A DNA stretch of 26,865 bases from positions 1-26,865 of the forward strand of contig CALSCR010000474.1 of NCBI GenBank assembly GCA_943704495.1, read 5' to 3'. Shown here piece after piece: positions 11,173-21,900 of this stretch. The notes under the pieces were generated by a model, which saw only the letters and a list, made by a program, of their open reading frames with translations, was not told the origin of the DNA and ran no database searches. Made by a program: the position numbers and the translations under genes. This DNA comes from Pigoraptor chileana. Lineage: Eukaryota > Opisthokonta > Filasterea. Position 1 is the first letter of the stretch. The number at the start of each line of letters is the position of its first letter.

Positions 11173-11778
11173 TCACAGTGACGACGGACAGAATGTGTGG
11201 TCGACGTTCTTCAGTGCGTACTTGAGTCCCAGAGATGTTGCCCTCTCCTCAAGGGGCGCGACAACCGACGAATCTGCCGCGTCACCGCGCGTCGCAAAGC
11301 GAAGTTCCACATAGTCGATTCCGGCGATCTTTTGGCACGTGAATTCCGATATGGCCACATAATCACCGTCGGCATTGGTGACAATGTCGAGAATGACAGA
11401 GTGAAAGTAGAGGGGCGCCCCAAATGCGTTGCGAATAAAGACGCCAGCATCCGCCGTTATGTTGTAGAACACCTTTACGGTGAAGGGAAGTTTACCGTAG
11501 AGCACTTTAAAGTCCTCGTGGACGCCATTCTCGTTGGCAACGAAGGTCTTGTTGAAGCGCTGGCACGAATTGCCAATCTGCGCAACATCGTGGTATGCCT
11601 GCTCGTACCACAGACCGTTGAGCTTGGCGTGATCAAGATGGTCGCGCACAAACGGCGAACGAAGCGAGGCAAACGAGTCCGGACACGCCGAGGCAGTCAG
11701 CATTGACATGCACATCAAGACGACAGCGAGCGCACATCCTGCGGTCCACGCCGAGGCTCTGTGTGATGCAGCAGCCAT
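11173..11778 (-). CDS. Secreted lipocalin-like protein
   Basis: An intronless 201-residue protein. Residues 1 to about 32 form a signal peptide: a short Arg-containing start, the hydrophobic core CALAVVLMCMSML, then TASAC, so export through the ER is expected. The mature part opens with LNGLWYEQAYHDVAQIG at about 54-70. It has the G-x-W of lipocalin motif 1, followed by CQRFNKTF. Alternating hydrophobic strands follow (VKVFYNITA, YFHSVILDIV, YVAISEFTC), consistent with a small beta-barrel that binds hydrophobic ligands. Cysteines near 32, 73, 152 and 198 could form disulfides, and two N-glycosylation sequons (NKT, NIT) fit secretion. The length fits lipocalins. The ligand is unknown; a bacterial Blc-like or apolipoprotein D-like relation cannot be settled by eye. 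The upstream region, read on the minus strand, has an AAATATAT stretch about 50 bp before the ATG. Confidence 0.83.
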   Translation of the reverse strand: MAAASHRASAWTAGCALAVVLMCMSMLTASACPDSFASLRSPFVRDHLDHAKLNGLWYEQAYHDVAQIGNSCQRFNKTFVANENGVHEDFKVLYGKLPFTVKVFYNITADAGVFIRNAFGAPLYFHSVILDIVTNADGDYVAISEFTCQKIAGIDYVELRFATRGDAADSSVVAPLEERATSLGLKYALKNVDHTFCPSSL

Positions 11779-12055
11779 ATTCGAGAATGCTTCTGGCGTT
11801 CAACAGCGTTACATAAAAAGTATTACCGATATATTTGTGCAATGCCAAGAGTATGAATTAGAAGGATGCTTGTATGTGTATGTGCATGTGTGCATTGTGT
11901 ACGTGGTGTCGGTGCGTGTTTTATTGTGTCGGCAAATGCAGTGCGTCAGTAGTTGTTCCGCTCGCACACTGTACTGACCCATTCCTTCGTCTACGCAATT
12001 GGTCTCCGCCAGAGTCCCAGGGTCACGGGTTCACGAATACACCCTTTGGGAATGA

Positions 12056-12098
<43 letters not shown>

Positions 12099-12368
12099 AT
12101 GACTGGCTTGGATGAGGTCGGAGCACCAATGTGTCACACATTGGTAAACGGTCTGCCGCTATATCATATCCGGGGTGTATATATCCTCACGTGATACACG
12201 ATTCATCGCGTGATGTCACGTGCAGTTCGTTTCGAACCGGGCCGGTCCGGGCTCGGACACAACTTTATGTGTTGATCTTTGTAAAAGGAGTACCATTTGC
12301 AGGATAATCTTTTGTACGTGAGGTGTTTAGTGTTGTTTCTCTTGCATTGCTCCTCTGTGTGTGGAAGA
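11779..12368. other. Divergent spacer lipocalin / dynein intermediate chain
   Basis: Holds both 5' regions. A GT microsatellite occupies about 12063-12093. A GGGCCGGTCCGGG GC-rich palindrome lies near 12239-12252. Two CACGTG E-boxes lie at 12188-12193 and 12217-12222, and a TATATATC stretch near 12176-12184. No further gene was seen. Confidence 0.5.
12188..12222. promoter_or_regulatory. Pair of CACGTG E-boxes upstream of dynein intermediate chain
   Basis: Two CACGTG palindromes 29 bp apart, about 150-180 bp before the dynein start codon, just after a TATATATC stretch. A paired bHLH-type site is a plausible promoter element; no functional evidence is available. Confidence 0.3.
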
Positions 12369-15300
12369 ATGGCGGACCGCAAGAGCGAGCTGGAGCGCAA
12401 GCGCAAGAAGGTTGAGGAGTTGCGAAAGGCGCGCGAGGAGAGGAGAACCGTGTTTGCAGCCGAAAAAGAGGTGCCCTTTTGCACGTCGCATCTGCTGGTA
12501 GTTAGTGGCATGTATATTATGTGCATGGGAGATTAGCGGGCAAAACGTATTTGCGATTGTGTTTGTGTGGCCGTCGGTCACTGACGACTCTGTATGAACA
12601 ACCAGCGCTCACTCCCACCAACACAAAACACACACATGTAGAGCCTGATTCCAGCCAATATCCCAACGAAATCAAGCGATATTTCCGATCTTGTCTCGTC
12701 TCTCTTGGGCGAGAGCTCCGTTGGTTCGTCCGCTGTGAGTGCATCATCGCAAGCCTCACTGACTGCAGATGACAACAACGGCAGCCGAGACCACCCGGGT
12801 GCAGACGTGCAAAAGAGTGGCGCCTCGCCCAGTCCTGCGGCTGCGGCAGATGGGGCAAAGTTCGATGCGTCCTCCGATCACCATGATAACACAAAGTGAG
12901 AGAACTTGTTTTATTTTTGCATCTTTCAAGTGCTTATGCTGTGCCTACCTCCTCTATAAGAGTACGTGATTCTGGTGCATGTGAATTGTGCAGTTTCGCC
13001 GCGAGTCGAATGCAATGTTGTGTTTCTTAAAAGGGGATGTACCTTTTTTGCTTTGCAGGCGTCAGCAACACAGGGCACTTGTTCAGACAGAGGTTTTCAG
13101 CGTAAACATTGTGCCCAAGGTATGTACCTCGGTTCTCGTCACTCTTTCTACTTCCATATATACACATATATTTATGGCCACACTCCACATATATGTGGAT
13201 ATATATATATATGTATGTGGAATGTGGCATGGCATCCAATTCAACATATATGCATTCATTCACGATACTTTGTCCCCAGTGCTCCATCTTTCCACTGACA
13301 CTGTCTCCGTATGTATGTCGACAACACACAATGCAGGAGCTTGTTACCTATAGCAAGGAGATACAGACGGAGACACAAGCACAGGAGCAAGGCATTGAGA
13401 GTGTTCGCCCAGAAAGCGTTGATGTTAAGAAGGAAGAATCGCCAAAGGCCGATAACGGTGTGCAGGCAGACGCCACATCTATACTAATCGAGGCTCTCTC
13501 CGGTAGGTCGTCGATATGGGCGGACTCATTGAGGGATGAGTTTGGTCCTCACATGTGACTAGCACGTGAACGCATGCACACGAACACGCTCACACGCACA
13601 CATCATATCGCATCACATCACACACACGCGTGCACACGTTTGTGCAATACATTTGTAAATATAGGTGCTCCCTTACATTGTCACGCTTTCATGTGCGAGG
13701 GGCATCCACATACACTTACACTCTTGCGCCTACACAAACCATCATTCCAGCCGTTCACCCGTTCTCGCAATCGGCGGCGATTCAAAAGAGCGACACTTTT
13801 GCGTCATTCCTGGAGCGGACGTCACTCGTCGTTGAGCGCGCCCTTAATGAAACATATGACGTCACTGTCGATTATGCACGTGGCGACAAGGAGGACGCAG
13901 ACGGGTACGACCACCACTGCTGCACTGGGCACTGCTGAGGCTGATGATTTGGGTGCTGACGGTCTCTCTCTTCGTGTAGTTGAGTCCATGGGCATGGCGC
14001 CTAAGACACTGATTTGCATCCTAGTAGAGTCCAGGGACATAGCTCAAAAAGCCACTTGCTTGGGCAACATCTTGTTGTTTCAAAAGAGCTGAAAAATGGC
14101 TACTGACGACTGAGATTTAATTGCAGGTCGATTGGGCGCGGCGACATTTCACTGCTCTGTGCTTTCTCTGATGATCGGTGGTCCAAGAGGCGATCAGCAA
14201 CGTCTCTCACTTGGAGTCCAAAGGTATTGATGTTGTTGCCGATGTCGATCTTGCCGTCTTCTTCGGTGTTGGTGCCCCGTGTGCCTCCCACGTGTTTCTT
14301 TCACGGGGAGCGCTGGGTTTTGTCTCTGGTGCTTATGATCATCTGTTGTTCTGGATCATAAACCGTTGCTGTGGTGGTGGCATCTGTTTGTGGCCACATG
14401 CAGCACCCGGAGCTGCTTCTTGCAACGTACAATGCCAATCCGGACACTCCTCATGAGCCCGACGGTGTTGCGCTTATGTGGAATATGCACCTCAAGGAGC
14501 GACCCGAGTTTTATTTCACAAGTCAGGTGTGATTTTGCGTCTATGTGTCTCTGCGTGTGTGTGTGTGAATGTGTGTGTGTGTGATGCAGTCTCATTCCCT
14601 TCTGTGATGCAGTCTCATACGTTTCGTGTAATGTGCGACAAAGGCTCACATTCCTCCGCACACACCCCTTACACACGCACACACACACTTACACATCGCA
14701 ACATATTCACGTCTCCGCAGTCGTCTGTGCTATCCGCATGCATGGCAGAGTTCCACCCAAGCATTGTTGTCGGCGGTACGTATTGCGGCCAGGTCGTACT
14801 GTGGGACATGCGAGCAAAGCACACGCCCGTGCAGCGGACGCCGCTCACTGCTGAGGCACACACGCACCCTGTCTACTGCGTCGAAATAGTGGGCACTCAG
14901 AATGCACACAACCTTGTCAGTGTATCCAACGACGGCCGTCTGTGCTCGTGGAGTCTGGACATGCTTGGACAGCCGCAGGTCGGTTACTTGTAGTGTCCTA
15001 GTGTTCGAACTGCGCGTCCAAGTCAGGATGTAGTGGCGATTGCTTTTGTGGTCACCGCATTCGAGGGATGTGTCTGTATGCATCCAAGTATGTGTGCATT
15101 TGTTGACTGGTGACGCTTGATTGTGTGTGAGATGCGCTTGTCTCTCACTCCTTCCCGCTCCAATTCGGTATTACCATCTATGTTTCATACCCTCACATAC
15201 ATTTTGTTTTTATGCGCTTGCATCGCACTCTATATTTTCTGCCCTTGCCTGCAACGCCTCTGCCTTTGTGGGGACAACAGGAATCCATCCATCTCCAACT

Positions 15301-17575
15301 GTCGGACACAAAGCCCGTGTCGGTGACTTCAATTTCATTCCCGGACGGTGAGATCAGCAATTTTGTGGCAGGTGCCGAGGACGGCAACCTCTATCACGCG
15401 TGTCGCCATGGAAAGTGAGTGCTTTGTTTTTTAACCGCTTGCAGCATTCCCAGCTATCGCGTTTCTCGCACTTGGTGCTCAATCACTCTCACTCTTCATG
15501 ACTGCACTGTCCTGCGCTTTCCACACTCTCGCACACTCGTCTCTCTCTTTCTTACTTTCTCGATCATCTGTACATGGTTTTGCTTTTTTATCTTCAACCA
15601 TCCGCCTGCCCACTCTCTGTGTACTGTATGCATATAAACACAAACACACACACACACACATACACATGCGCGCACGCACCATCCGGCGCACTCTCTGCAC
15701 CCACTTTGATTCTTATGCTTTTTCGTATTTCTCTCCCAGTGAAGTTGACGGCCTTTGTATGTTTCAATGCTGTCATACGGGGCATCCCTTTCTCATTAAT
15801 ATTTTGCTTCGCATCGTCGCAATCCTTTAACAATGTCCTCTGTTTGTTTTTTCGTGTGAAGGAAATCAGGCATATTGTCCACTCTCTCGGGTCACTCGGG
15901 TCACGTAACAGCCGTGGACTTTCATCCAGCGAACGCGTCGGGTGCCGAGTTCTCGGATGTGTTTCTCTCGTCGTCTGTGGATTGGTCGGTCAAGTTGTGG
16001 GGCATGAAGGTGGGCGATGTTTGTTGTGTGTGTGGGTGTGTGTATTCCATGTTTTCAAGGGTAGGTGTGAGGGAGTGTGCGTCGGGAAGAAGAAGGGTGT
16101 GAGATGATGAAGTGCTTGTTGTAAAAAAGAACGATATGCGACAATGTTGCGTGAGTGTGGATTGGGAAGAAGGATATGGGACGCATTCGTTACTCTTTTG
16201 CCGAAATAGATTAATTAGGCAGGATCCATACATCTTCTTCCGTACATCATGGTAGTATATTGTATGGGATCTATTTGTATCGGTGCACGCGGTCGGTTCT
16301 TTTTGTTACTCCCACTGCTTCCATACTTGCGCCAACAAAAAACACGCGCGCATGTTTACATATCAGGGCACGGAAGCAATTCACACATTCGACGCATACG
16401 GCGATTATGTGTTTGATGTTCAATGGTCGCCCGTGCATCCGCTGCTATTTGCGACGGCCGACGGCCTCGGAAAGATCGATGTGTGGAACATTGGGGCGTC
16501 TGTTGAGGTGTGTGTGTGTGTCTGTGTGTGTGTGTTTGTATGTGTCTGTGTCTGTGTCTGTGTCTGTGTCTGTGCCTATGTGTCTGTGTCTGTGCCTGTG
16601 TCTGTGTCTGTGTATTGTCCGTGTGCCTTTGTCTATGTCTATGTCTGTGTCTATGTCTGTGTATGTGTCTGTGTCTATGTGTGTGTCTGTGTCTGTGTCC
16701 ATGCCTGTGTCTGTGTCTGTGTCCTTGTATTGTGTGTGCCTGTGTCTGTGTATTGTCTGTGTGTCTGTGTCTGTGTATTGTGTGTGCCTGTGTCTGTGTA
16801 TTGTCTGTGTGCCTGTGTCTGTGCCTGTGTCTGTGCCTATGTCTGTCTCTGTCTCTGTCTCTGTCTGTGTCTGTGTCTCTGTCTCTGTCTGTGTCTCTGT
16901 CTCTGTCTGTGTCTGTGTCTCTGTGTTGTATGCATTTGTTGGCTGCTTGTGTGTACTGTGTACATAATGCGCAGTCGATCTCGGGGTTGAGTGTGTGCAG
17001 TATGCTTTATTGAGCCGTATCGCCTTGCTTTCTGCTGTCTGTGCATTTGCGTTTTTGTTTGCATATTTGCATTTACATTATGTTTTTTTTGTTTGTGCAT
17101 CATTCGCATTTTTAGCTTCCCATCATCAGCGTCCAGGTGGAGAACGGGTCGTCTCCGCTCAACAAACTGCGGTGGTCACGTGACGGCATGCGCATCTCAG
17201 TCGGTGATGCCGACGGGCGCGTCCACGTGTTTGCTCTTGGGGAGGTGAGGCTGGCCAGCAATCATCTTGTCGGGTTGCGGTTGCGTTGAATTGTATGTAA
17301 AACGAACCGACAAAAAATAGTTGTGGTCTCATATAGTGAAATGCATTTAGCCCGCACGCACCATGTGCCAGATTCCTCCCTTGTGTTTCTATGTTCTTGT
17401 CTTCGGGTTGTGAATGAAATCATGTCTCTTTTGTTGCTAATTGTCCCTTTCTCCTTGTTGGGTGGTGTGGTTGATGCAGCACGTCGCCATCCCGCGCTCA
17501 GACGACATGAACAAACTGCGTGACACCATACAGGAGATGCGGGCATCGCAAAAGCCCGCGGAGGTCACTCGTTAA
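12369..17575 (+). CDS. DYNC1I: Cytoplasmic dynein intermediate chain
   Basis: Scaffold subunit of cytoplasmic dynein, linking heavy chains, light chains and dynactin. Thirteen exons join in phase: 12369-12470, 12642-12895, 13059-13119, 13337-13502, 13751-13904, 14127-14223, 14404-14526, 14721-14978, 15281-15414, 15862-16009, 16367-16507, 17116-17244 and 17480-17575; 620 residues, the usual length. Exon 1 is the charged coiled coil that binds p150Glued ([20 protein letters not shown]). A Ser-rich linker follows. Exon 4 begins [12 protein letters not shown], matching the LC8-binding YSKETQT region with Ile in place of the first Thr. [13 protein letters not shown] lies ahead of the WD40 propeller, which includes [49 protein letters not shown] and [21 protein letters not shown]. 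Identity to animal DYNC1I is high in this part. Introns are GT-AG; intron 11 is filled with TG-type repeats. No axonemal-chain features were seen. Confidence 0.98.
13981..14023 (+). repeat. Dispersed ~43-bp repeat, copy in dynein intron 5
   Basis: Reads TGAGTCCATGGGCATGGCGC, then CTAAGACACTGATTTGCATCCTA, matching the copies in the uL1m and TBC1D23 introns. It lies in the intron 13905-14126, sense to the gene, ending about 103 nt before the acceptor. It is preceded by the pyrimidine-rich CTCTCTCTTCGTGTAG. Confidence 0.75.
16508..16925. repeat. TG / TGTGTC compound satellite in dynein intron 11
   Basis: About 420 bp built of TG, TGTGTC, TGTGCC, TGTGTA and TCTGTC variants, starting at the very donor of the intron (GAG|gtgtgtgtgtgt). 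Variants are arranged in blocks, and a longer unit around TGTGTATTGT recurs at about 16610, 16730, 16749, 16776 and 16796, suggesting higher-order duplication. The tract has no stop codon in the exon 11 frame. Confidence 0.93.
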
Positions 17576-18952
17576 GCATATGTGTCTTCTGGATTACTGT
17601 TGTGTTGCTTTTTGCGCTCTTGCGTTGCGTCGTTCGGCTGTGTGCGTTTCCCTGGCCAACAGAGTAAAAAGGGGGTTTTCTGAGCAGCCATCAATCCTTG
17701 AAAGAGTGGTGTGTGTAAGAAACCCGTGAGCTTTCCCGGTGTGTGTATCATTTGAATCTGCAAAGTTGGCCGTTTAAACGTTTCTGATGCAATAACATGC
17801 TTCACTGGCACTATCGCGGGTAATCGAGAGGATGTGTAATGTTTGTACACAGTCACCACGCGGACTCTGTCCAGACTCGTCTGCCGTAGCGAGTTCTCGC
17901 CTAATTGCAAGATCTACCACAACCCGCCAATTTATCCGGGTAACTTAGATTGGAAATGGGCCAAATGGAATCCATATTCACCCTCAGTTTCAAATTAGAC
18001 GTTCCGGATCAGCCCGAGTGGGGAAACGGTGTGTCAAAATTCAGTCCACTGTTTGTGAATGTGTGTGAGTGTGTGTGTCTCTCAACCATTGTATGCTCAC
18101 ACACTGCTTACTTATATTCTCCCCAACTCAACGTCGCGCGCGCGAACAATACAAGCACAGGGCGTGTCTTTCTCGCGTGTTGCTTGTTTGTAGATAAGCA
18201 TCCTCTTCAGACCTCCCCTGGGCGTCCAACACATTTTGTCTGCGTGTGTGAACGCGAGCCGTGTCTATTTTTCCCAATCATTGGTGGATTAATCGCCGCC
18301 AACGGAGGGGTCAAATTGTTTCCCTCGATGCAGTGCGACGTCCCTGTGCATACCGCAAGCAGCATGGTATCTCGGGCAGAATAGCCGCTCGCTGGGAGGA
18401 CGGTTCCCCGTGTGGCGTGCGGAGGACACGCCGCATCCGGCCATACGTGTATTATACCTCACACGCCCGTGAAACACGATCGATCGCCCCATTTTTGCTT
18501 TGCTGGAGGAAGTGATAGGGTACGGGTGAACGGTGACGTTTTCCGCGTATGCTGTGTGGAGGGTAGCGACCGCCATCCTATTGCGCTCGCTCTATCTCAA
18601 GCGTGCGACTGCTTGTGCGCTCAAAGCCCACCACACGGAACATCGGAAATCGCCCTTCGCTCCCTATATGAGAACTCTAATGACAGTGTTGAATCTTTCT
18701 TCAGAATCTTTGAGCGTCATTGTTGTCGAAGAACTTCAAACTGTGGGGTTCATTCGCTTGGCTTCGTTCCCCTTTGTTTTGCTTTGTTGTTGCGGACCGA
18801 AAGACGAAAAGCGCAGAAGCGCGTCGAACGACCGATCGAGATGCACAGTGTGTTAAGCTCGTATTAATAACGAGCTCGCAGATTGGTTGTTTCGTTTTTC
18901 TGTGGGACCGAATCATATCGGCCCTTTGATCAAACACGACAACGACGCAGCA
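17576..18952. other. 1.4-kb spacer between dynein intermediate chain and the kinase gene
   Basis: No gene could be confirmed. A plus-strand frame at 17950-18384 opens with a plausible N-terminal exon (MESIFTLSFKLDVPDQPEWG, from 17965) that runs to a possible donor at 18028. Beyond it the frame crosses a GT-rich, intron-like stretch. Overlapping frames at 18261-18515, 18412-18867 and 18533-18856 compete with each other and none shows a known motif. The 3' UTR of dynein and the promoter and 5' UTR of the kinase must lie here. A small intron-containing gene is possible but unsupported. Confidence 0.45.
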
Positions 18953-21900
18953 ATGGGGCTCGACGACAAAGGAAAGACCCCGGAGAAGGACAAGGACGAG
19001 GATTTTCTGCGCACTCCAATTGTCATCAAGGAGCGATGGCGCGTGGTTTCAAGACTTGGTGGCGGCGCCTTTGGGCAGGTTTACATCGGGTGTGATCTTG
19101 CCAAAAAGGTCGACGTTGCCGTGAAGGTGGAACCGAGCATCAACAACGACAAGCAGGTGTTGCGGATGGAGGTTGCCGTGCTGAAGAAGCTCCAGGGAAT
19201 GTCGCAATCGGTCTGCCGCTACTACGGGTCCGGCTCGGTCGACGGCTGCAACTTCATTGTGATGGAGTTGCTCGGGGAAAACCTCGCCGACATCCGCCGC
19301 AACCAGCCGAGCCAATGCTTCTCGATACATACGGCGGTGCTTGTTGGAATGCAGATGCTCGATGCGATTGAGTGCATCCATGAGGCGGGATACTTGCACC
19401 GCGACATTAAACCATCCAACTTTGCTGTGGGTCGCGATGGGCCCAAGCGGAGTCGCGTGTATTTGTTGGACTTTGGGCTTGCTCGGCGGCATCTTTGCGA
19501 CAACGGGAAAGTTCGGTCGTGTCGGGTGACTGCCGGCTTCAGGGGCACGGCACGCTATGCTTCGATATCTGCACACAAATCGCACGATTTGGGTCGCAAG
19601 GACGATTTATGGTCGCTGTTTTATGTGATGGTTGAGCTGGCGACGGGCAAGCTCCCGTGGCGGCGCATCAAGGAGAAGGAGAAAATAGGAGAGATGAAGG
19701 AGCGAACGGAGCTCGGTACGCTGACGTCGAATCTGCCGCTCCAGTTTCTTGCGTTTGGCGACTATCTCTCACAGTTGAGCTATTCGGACAAGCCCAACTA
19801 CGAAATTGTGCGGTCGCTGTTCAAGCGCATGCTCACGGCGGCTGGGCTGACGACATTGAGTCCGATGGATTGGGTACTTCCCGCAGTTGCCGCCATTCCA
19901 ACCACTGCGCCCTCTGCAGACGATGTGAACAATAATAATAACAACAACAACAACAATGCTGCCCCTGGCGCGACGGCGGTCCACGCACCGGCTGCAGGTC
20001 GCGCGGGAAGCAACGCGGCCGCATCCGGGGTATCTAAAGCAGTTGCTCCGCCGGCGGCATCAACGACTGTGGCAGCCCACGGCAATTCGAATGACGCGCA
20101 AGCGAAGACCGGTGGACACCAGCCACTGCAGCGCCAGGAGTCGGGCAAGGCCGCACACGCACCAGCGTCACGAAAGAGAGAGTGGGTGCCCCTGTTTGTT
20201 TGTTTGGTTTGCGTTTGTCGTTGTTTTGTTTGTTTTATGGGGGTATTAGGGTTAGGGCTCTGTCGTTATGTTGGTGCTGACTTGATGCATACATGTGTGG
20301 TTTTGGCTTCCCGTGATTTCGTGGGTGGCTTTGAAGCACAGTCCGTGTGTGTGTGTGTGTGTGTGCACGCGGTTTTTTTACCTTTGCCCATCATCATCCT
20401 TAATCCATTCCAATCCGATTTGCAACAATTTTGTAGCGTACGTTCGCCCACCGTCTCTCCTCACGGCGCGCCGGAAGCGTCGAAGACAGCGAACAACAGC
20501 GGTGCGCACTCGCACGCCCACGCCACCGCACATGCCCAAGTCCACCCCCACGCCCAGGCGACGGCGTCATCTATCCACAAGCGGGCGGGTCGCACTGTCA
20601 GCTACGATACGGGCGACATGTACAATCGGGAGCAACGGAGTTTGTTTTTGGATCGGCAGCGCTCGCTTCAGCTGAAAGTTGACACTGCGTTGCAGGCGCA
20701 GGAGGCACAGCAACTTCTTGCGGATGAAGCGCAGGCACGTCTACAGGGAATTGCGCGGGTGCAGATGCAAGCACCACCAATATCACCCCGCGAATACGTA
20801 GCATCCACGCAACACCAGCAACAACAACAACAGCAGCAGCAACTGCAGCAACAACAGCCCCTATCCCCGCGTGGTGCTGTGCCTCCGCATGCATCCGCGT
20901 ATGACGATGACGCACAACGTCCAGATTCGCCGCTGAATTCAAAGCAAAGCGATAGGAAAGATTCCAATGGTGGCACGCCCGCAAAGAAAAAACGCGAGCG
21001 CTCCGGTTCCATATTTTCGGACGCCGCAGCAATGATCCGCAATTTTGTTGGCGGATCCAAGGGAAAGAAGGACGATGGTGAGGGCGGAGAAAAGAAAAAG
21101 GGCAGCGAGTCGAATCCAACGAGCCGACGGCCGAGCGCGACGGACGTCACCAAGGTGATGAACCCAACAAATGCTGCGGATGACGTTGGGCAAGATGCTC
21201 TCAAAGCAGACGAGGCGATGGTTGCCCCGCTGTCGAAGACGGCGCCCTTGCCTGCGGCGGACAAGCAGGCGACTGCAGGCGCGAGTGGGGCTGCAAATGT
21301 GGGTGCCGGAGAGAGGGCGGGAGAGAGGGTGGGTGAGGATGCCAGCACCTATGCCGTGCGCGAGGTCACGATGAAGCACCAGGCGTCCTTGGGTGAATCT
21401 GGGACGGCGGCGTCGTTTCAGCTGGGCTCATCACTCAACAACAGCGACATTCGTGGTCAGTCGCTGCATTACTCTCATGGCAACAGTGGGAGTGCGCGCA
21501 CGTCCCTACATCGCATGTCAAGTGGGTCGGGGGCGAACAACAACGGAGGAGGCCCCGCCGGTTCCTCCCTCGCAAACAGCTTCAACGGAAGCAACGCCGC
21601 CGCCGGGAAACTGTCCGGATCGCCCCTGACACCGCCCCCCGTCGCTGACGATGTGGTGGGTCCCCTGGCCGCCGTGACTGGCTCGGGGGGCATGGAGGGC
21701 GTCGCCCTGCTGTCACAGGTGGAGAACGGCGCTGTCGATGTGCATGCGGCGTCGTCGTCAAGTGCAACGCCCCCGCAGCATAGCTCACCCGAACAGAATG
21801 GAAGTGACAAGAGGCAGGCGCCGTCCGGACTCCAGTCGGATTCTGCGGGTGTTATTGGTGACCGCGGCAGTTCTCCTGACGTGGGTGGAAATGTGTTGCG

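Noticed and set aside
12225-12260. GGTTCGAAAC on the minus strand resembling a tRNA B box.
   Set aside because: The A-box-like TGTCCGAGCCCGG is far too close, and no cloverleaf forms; it is better read as a GC-rich palindrome in a promoter region.
16260-17013. Three overlapping Val/Cys/Leu-rich frames in the dynein region.
   Set aside because: They are translations of the intronic TG/TGTGTC repeat; the dynein exons on each side splice cleanly around it.
20598-21379. Cys- and Ser-rich minus-strand frames opposite the polyQ part of the kinase.
   Set aside because: Shadows of CAG/CAA and GCG codons on the coding strand.
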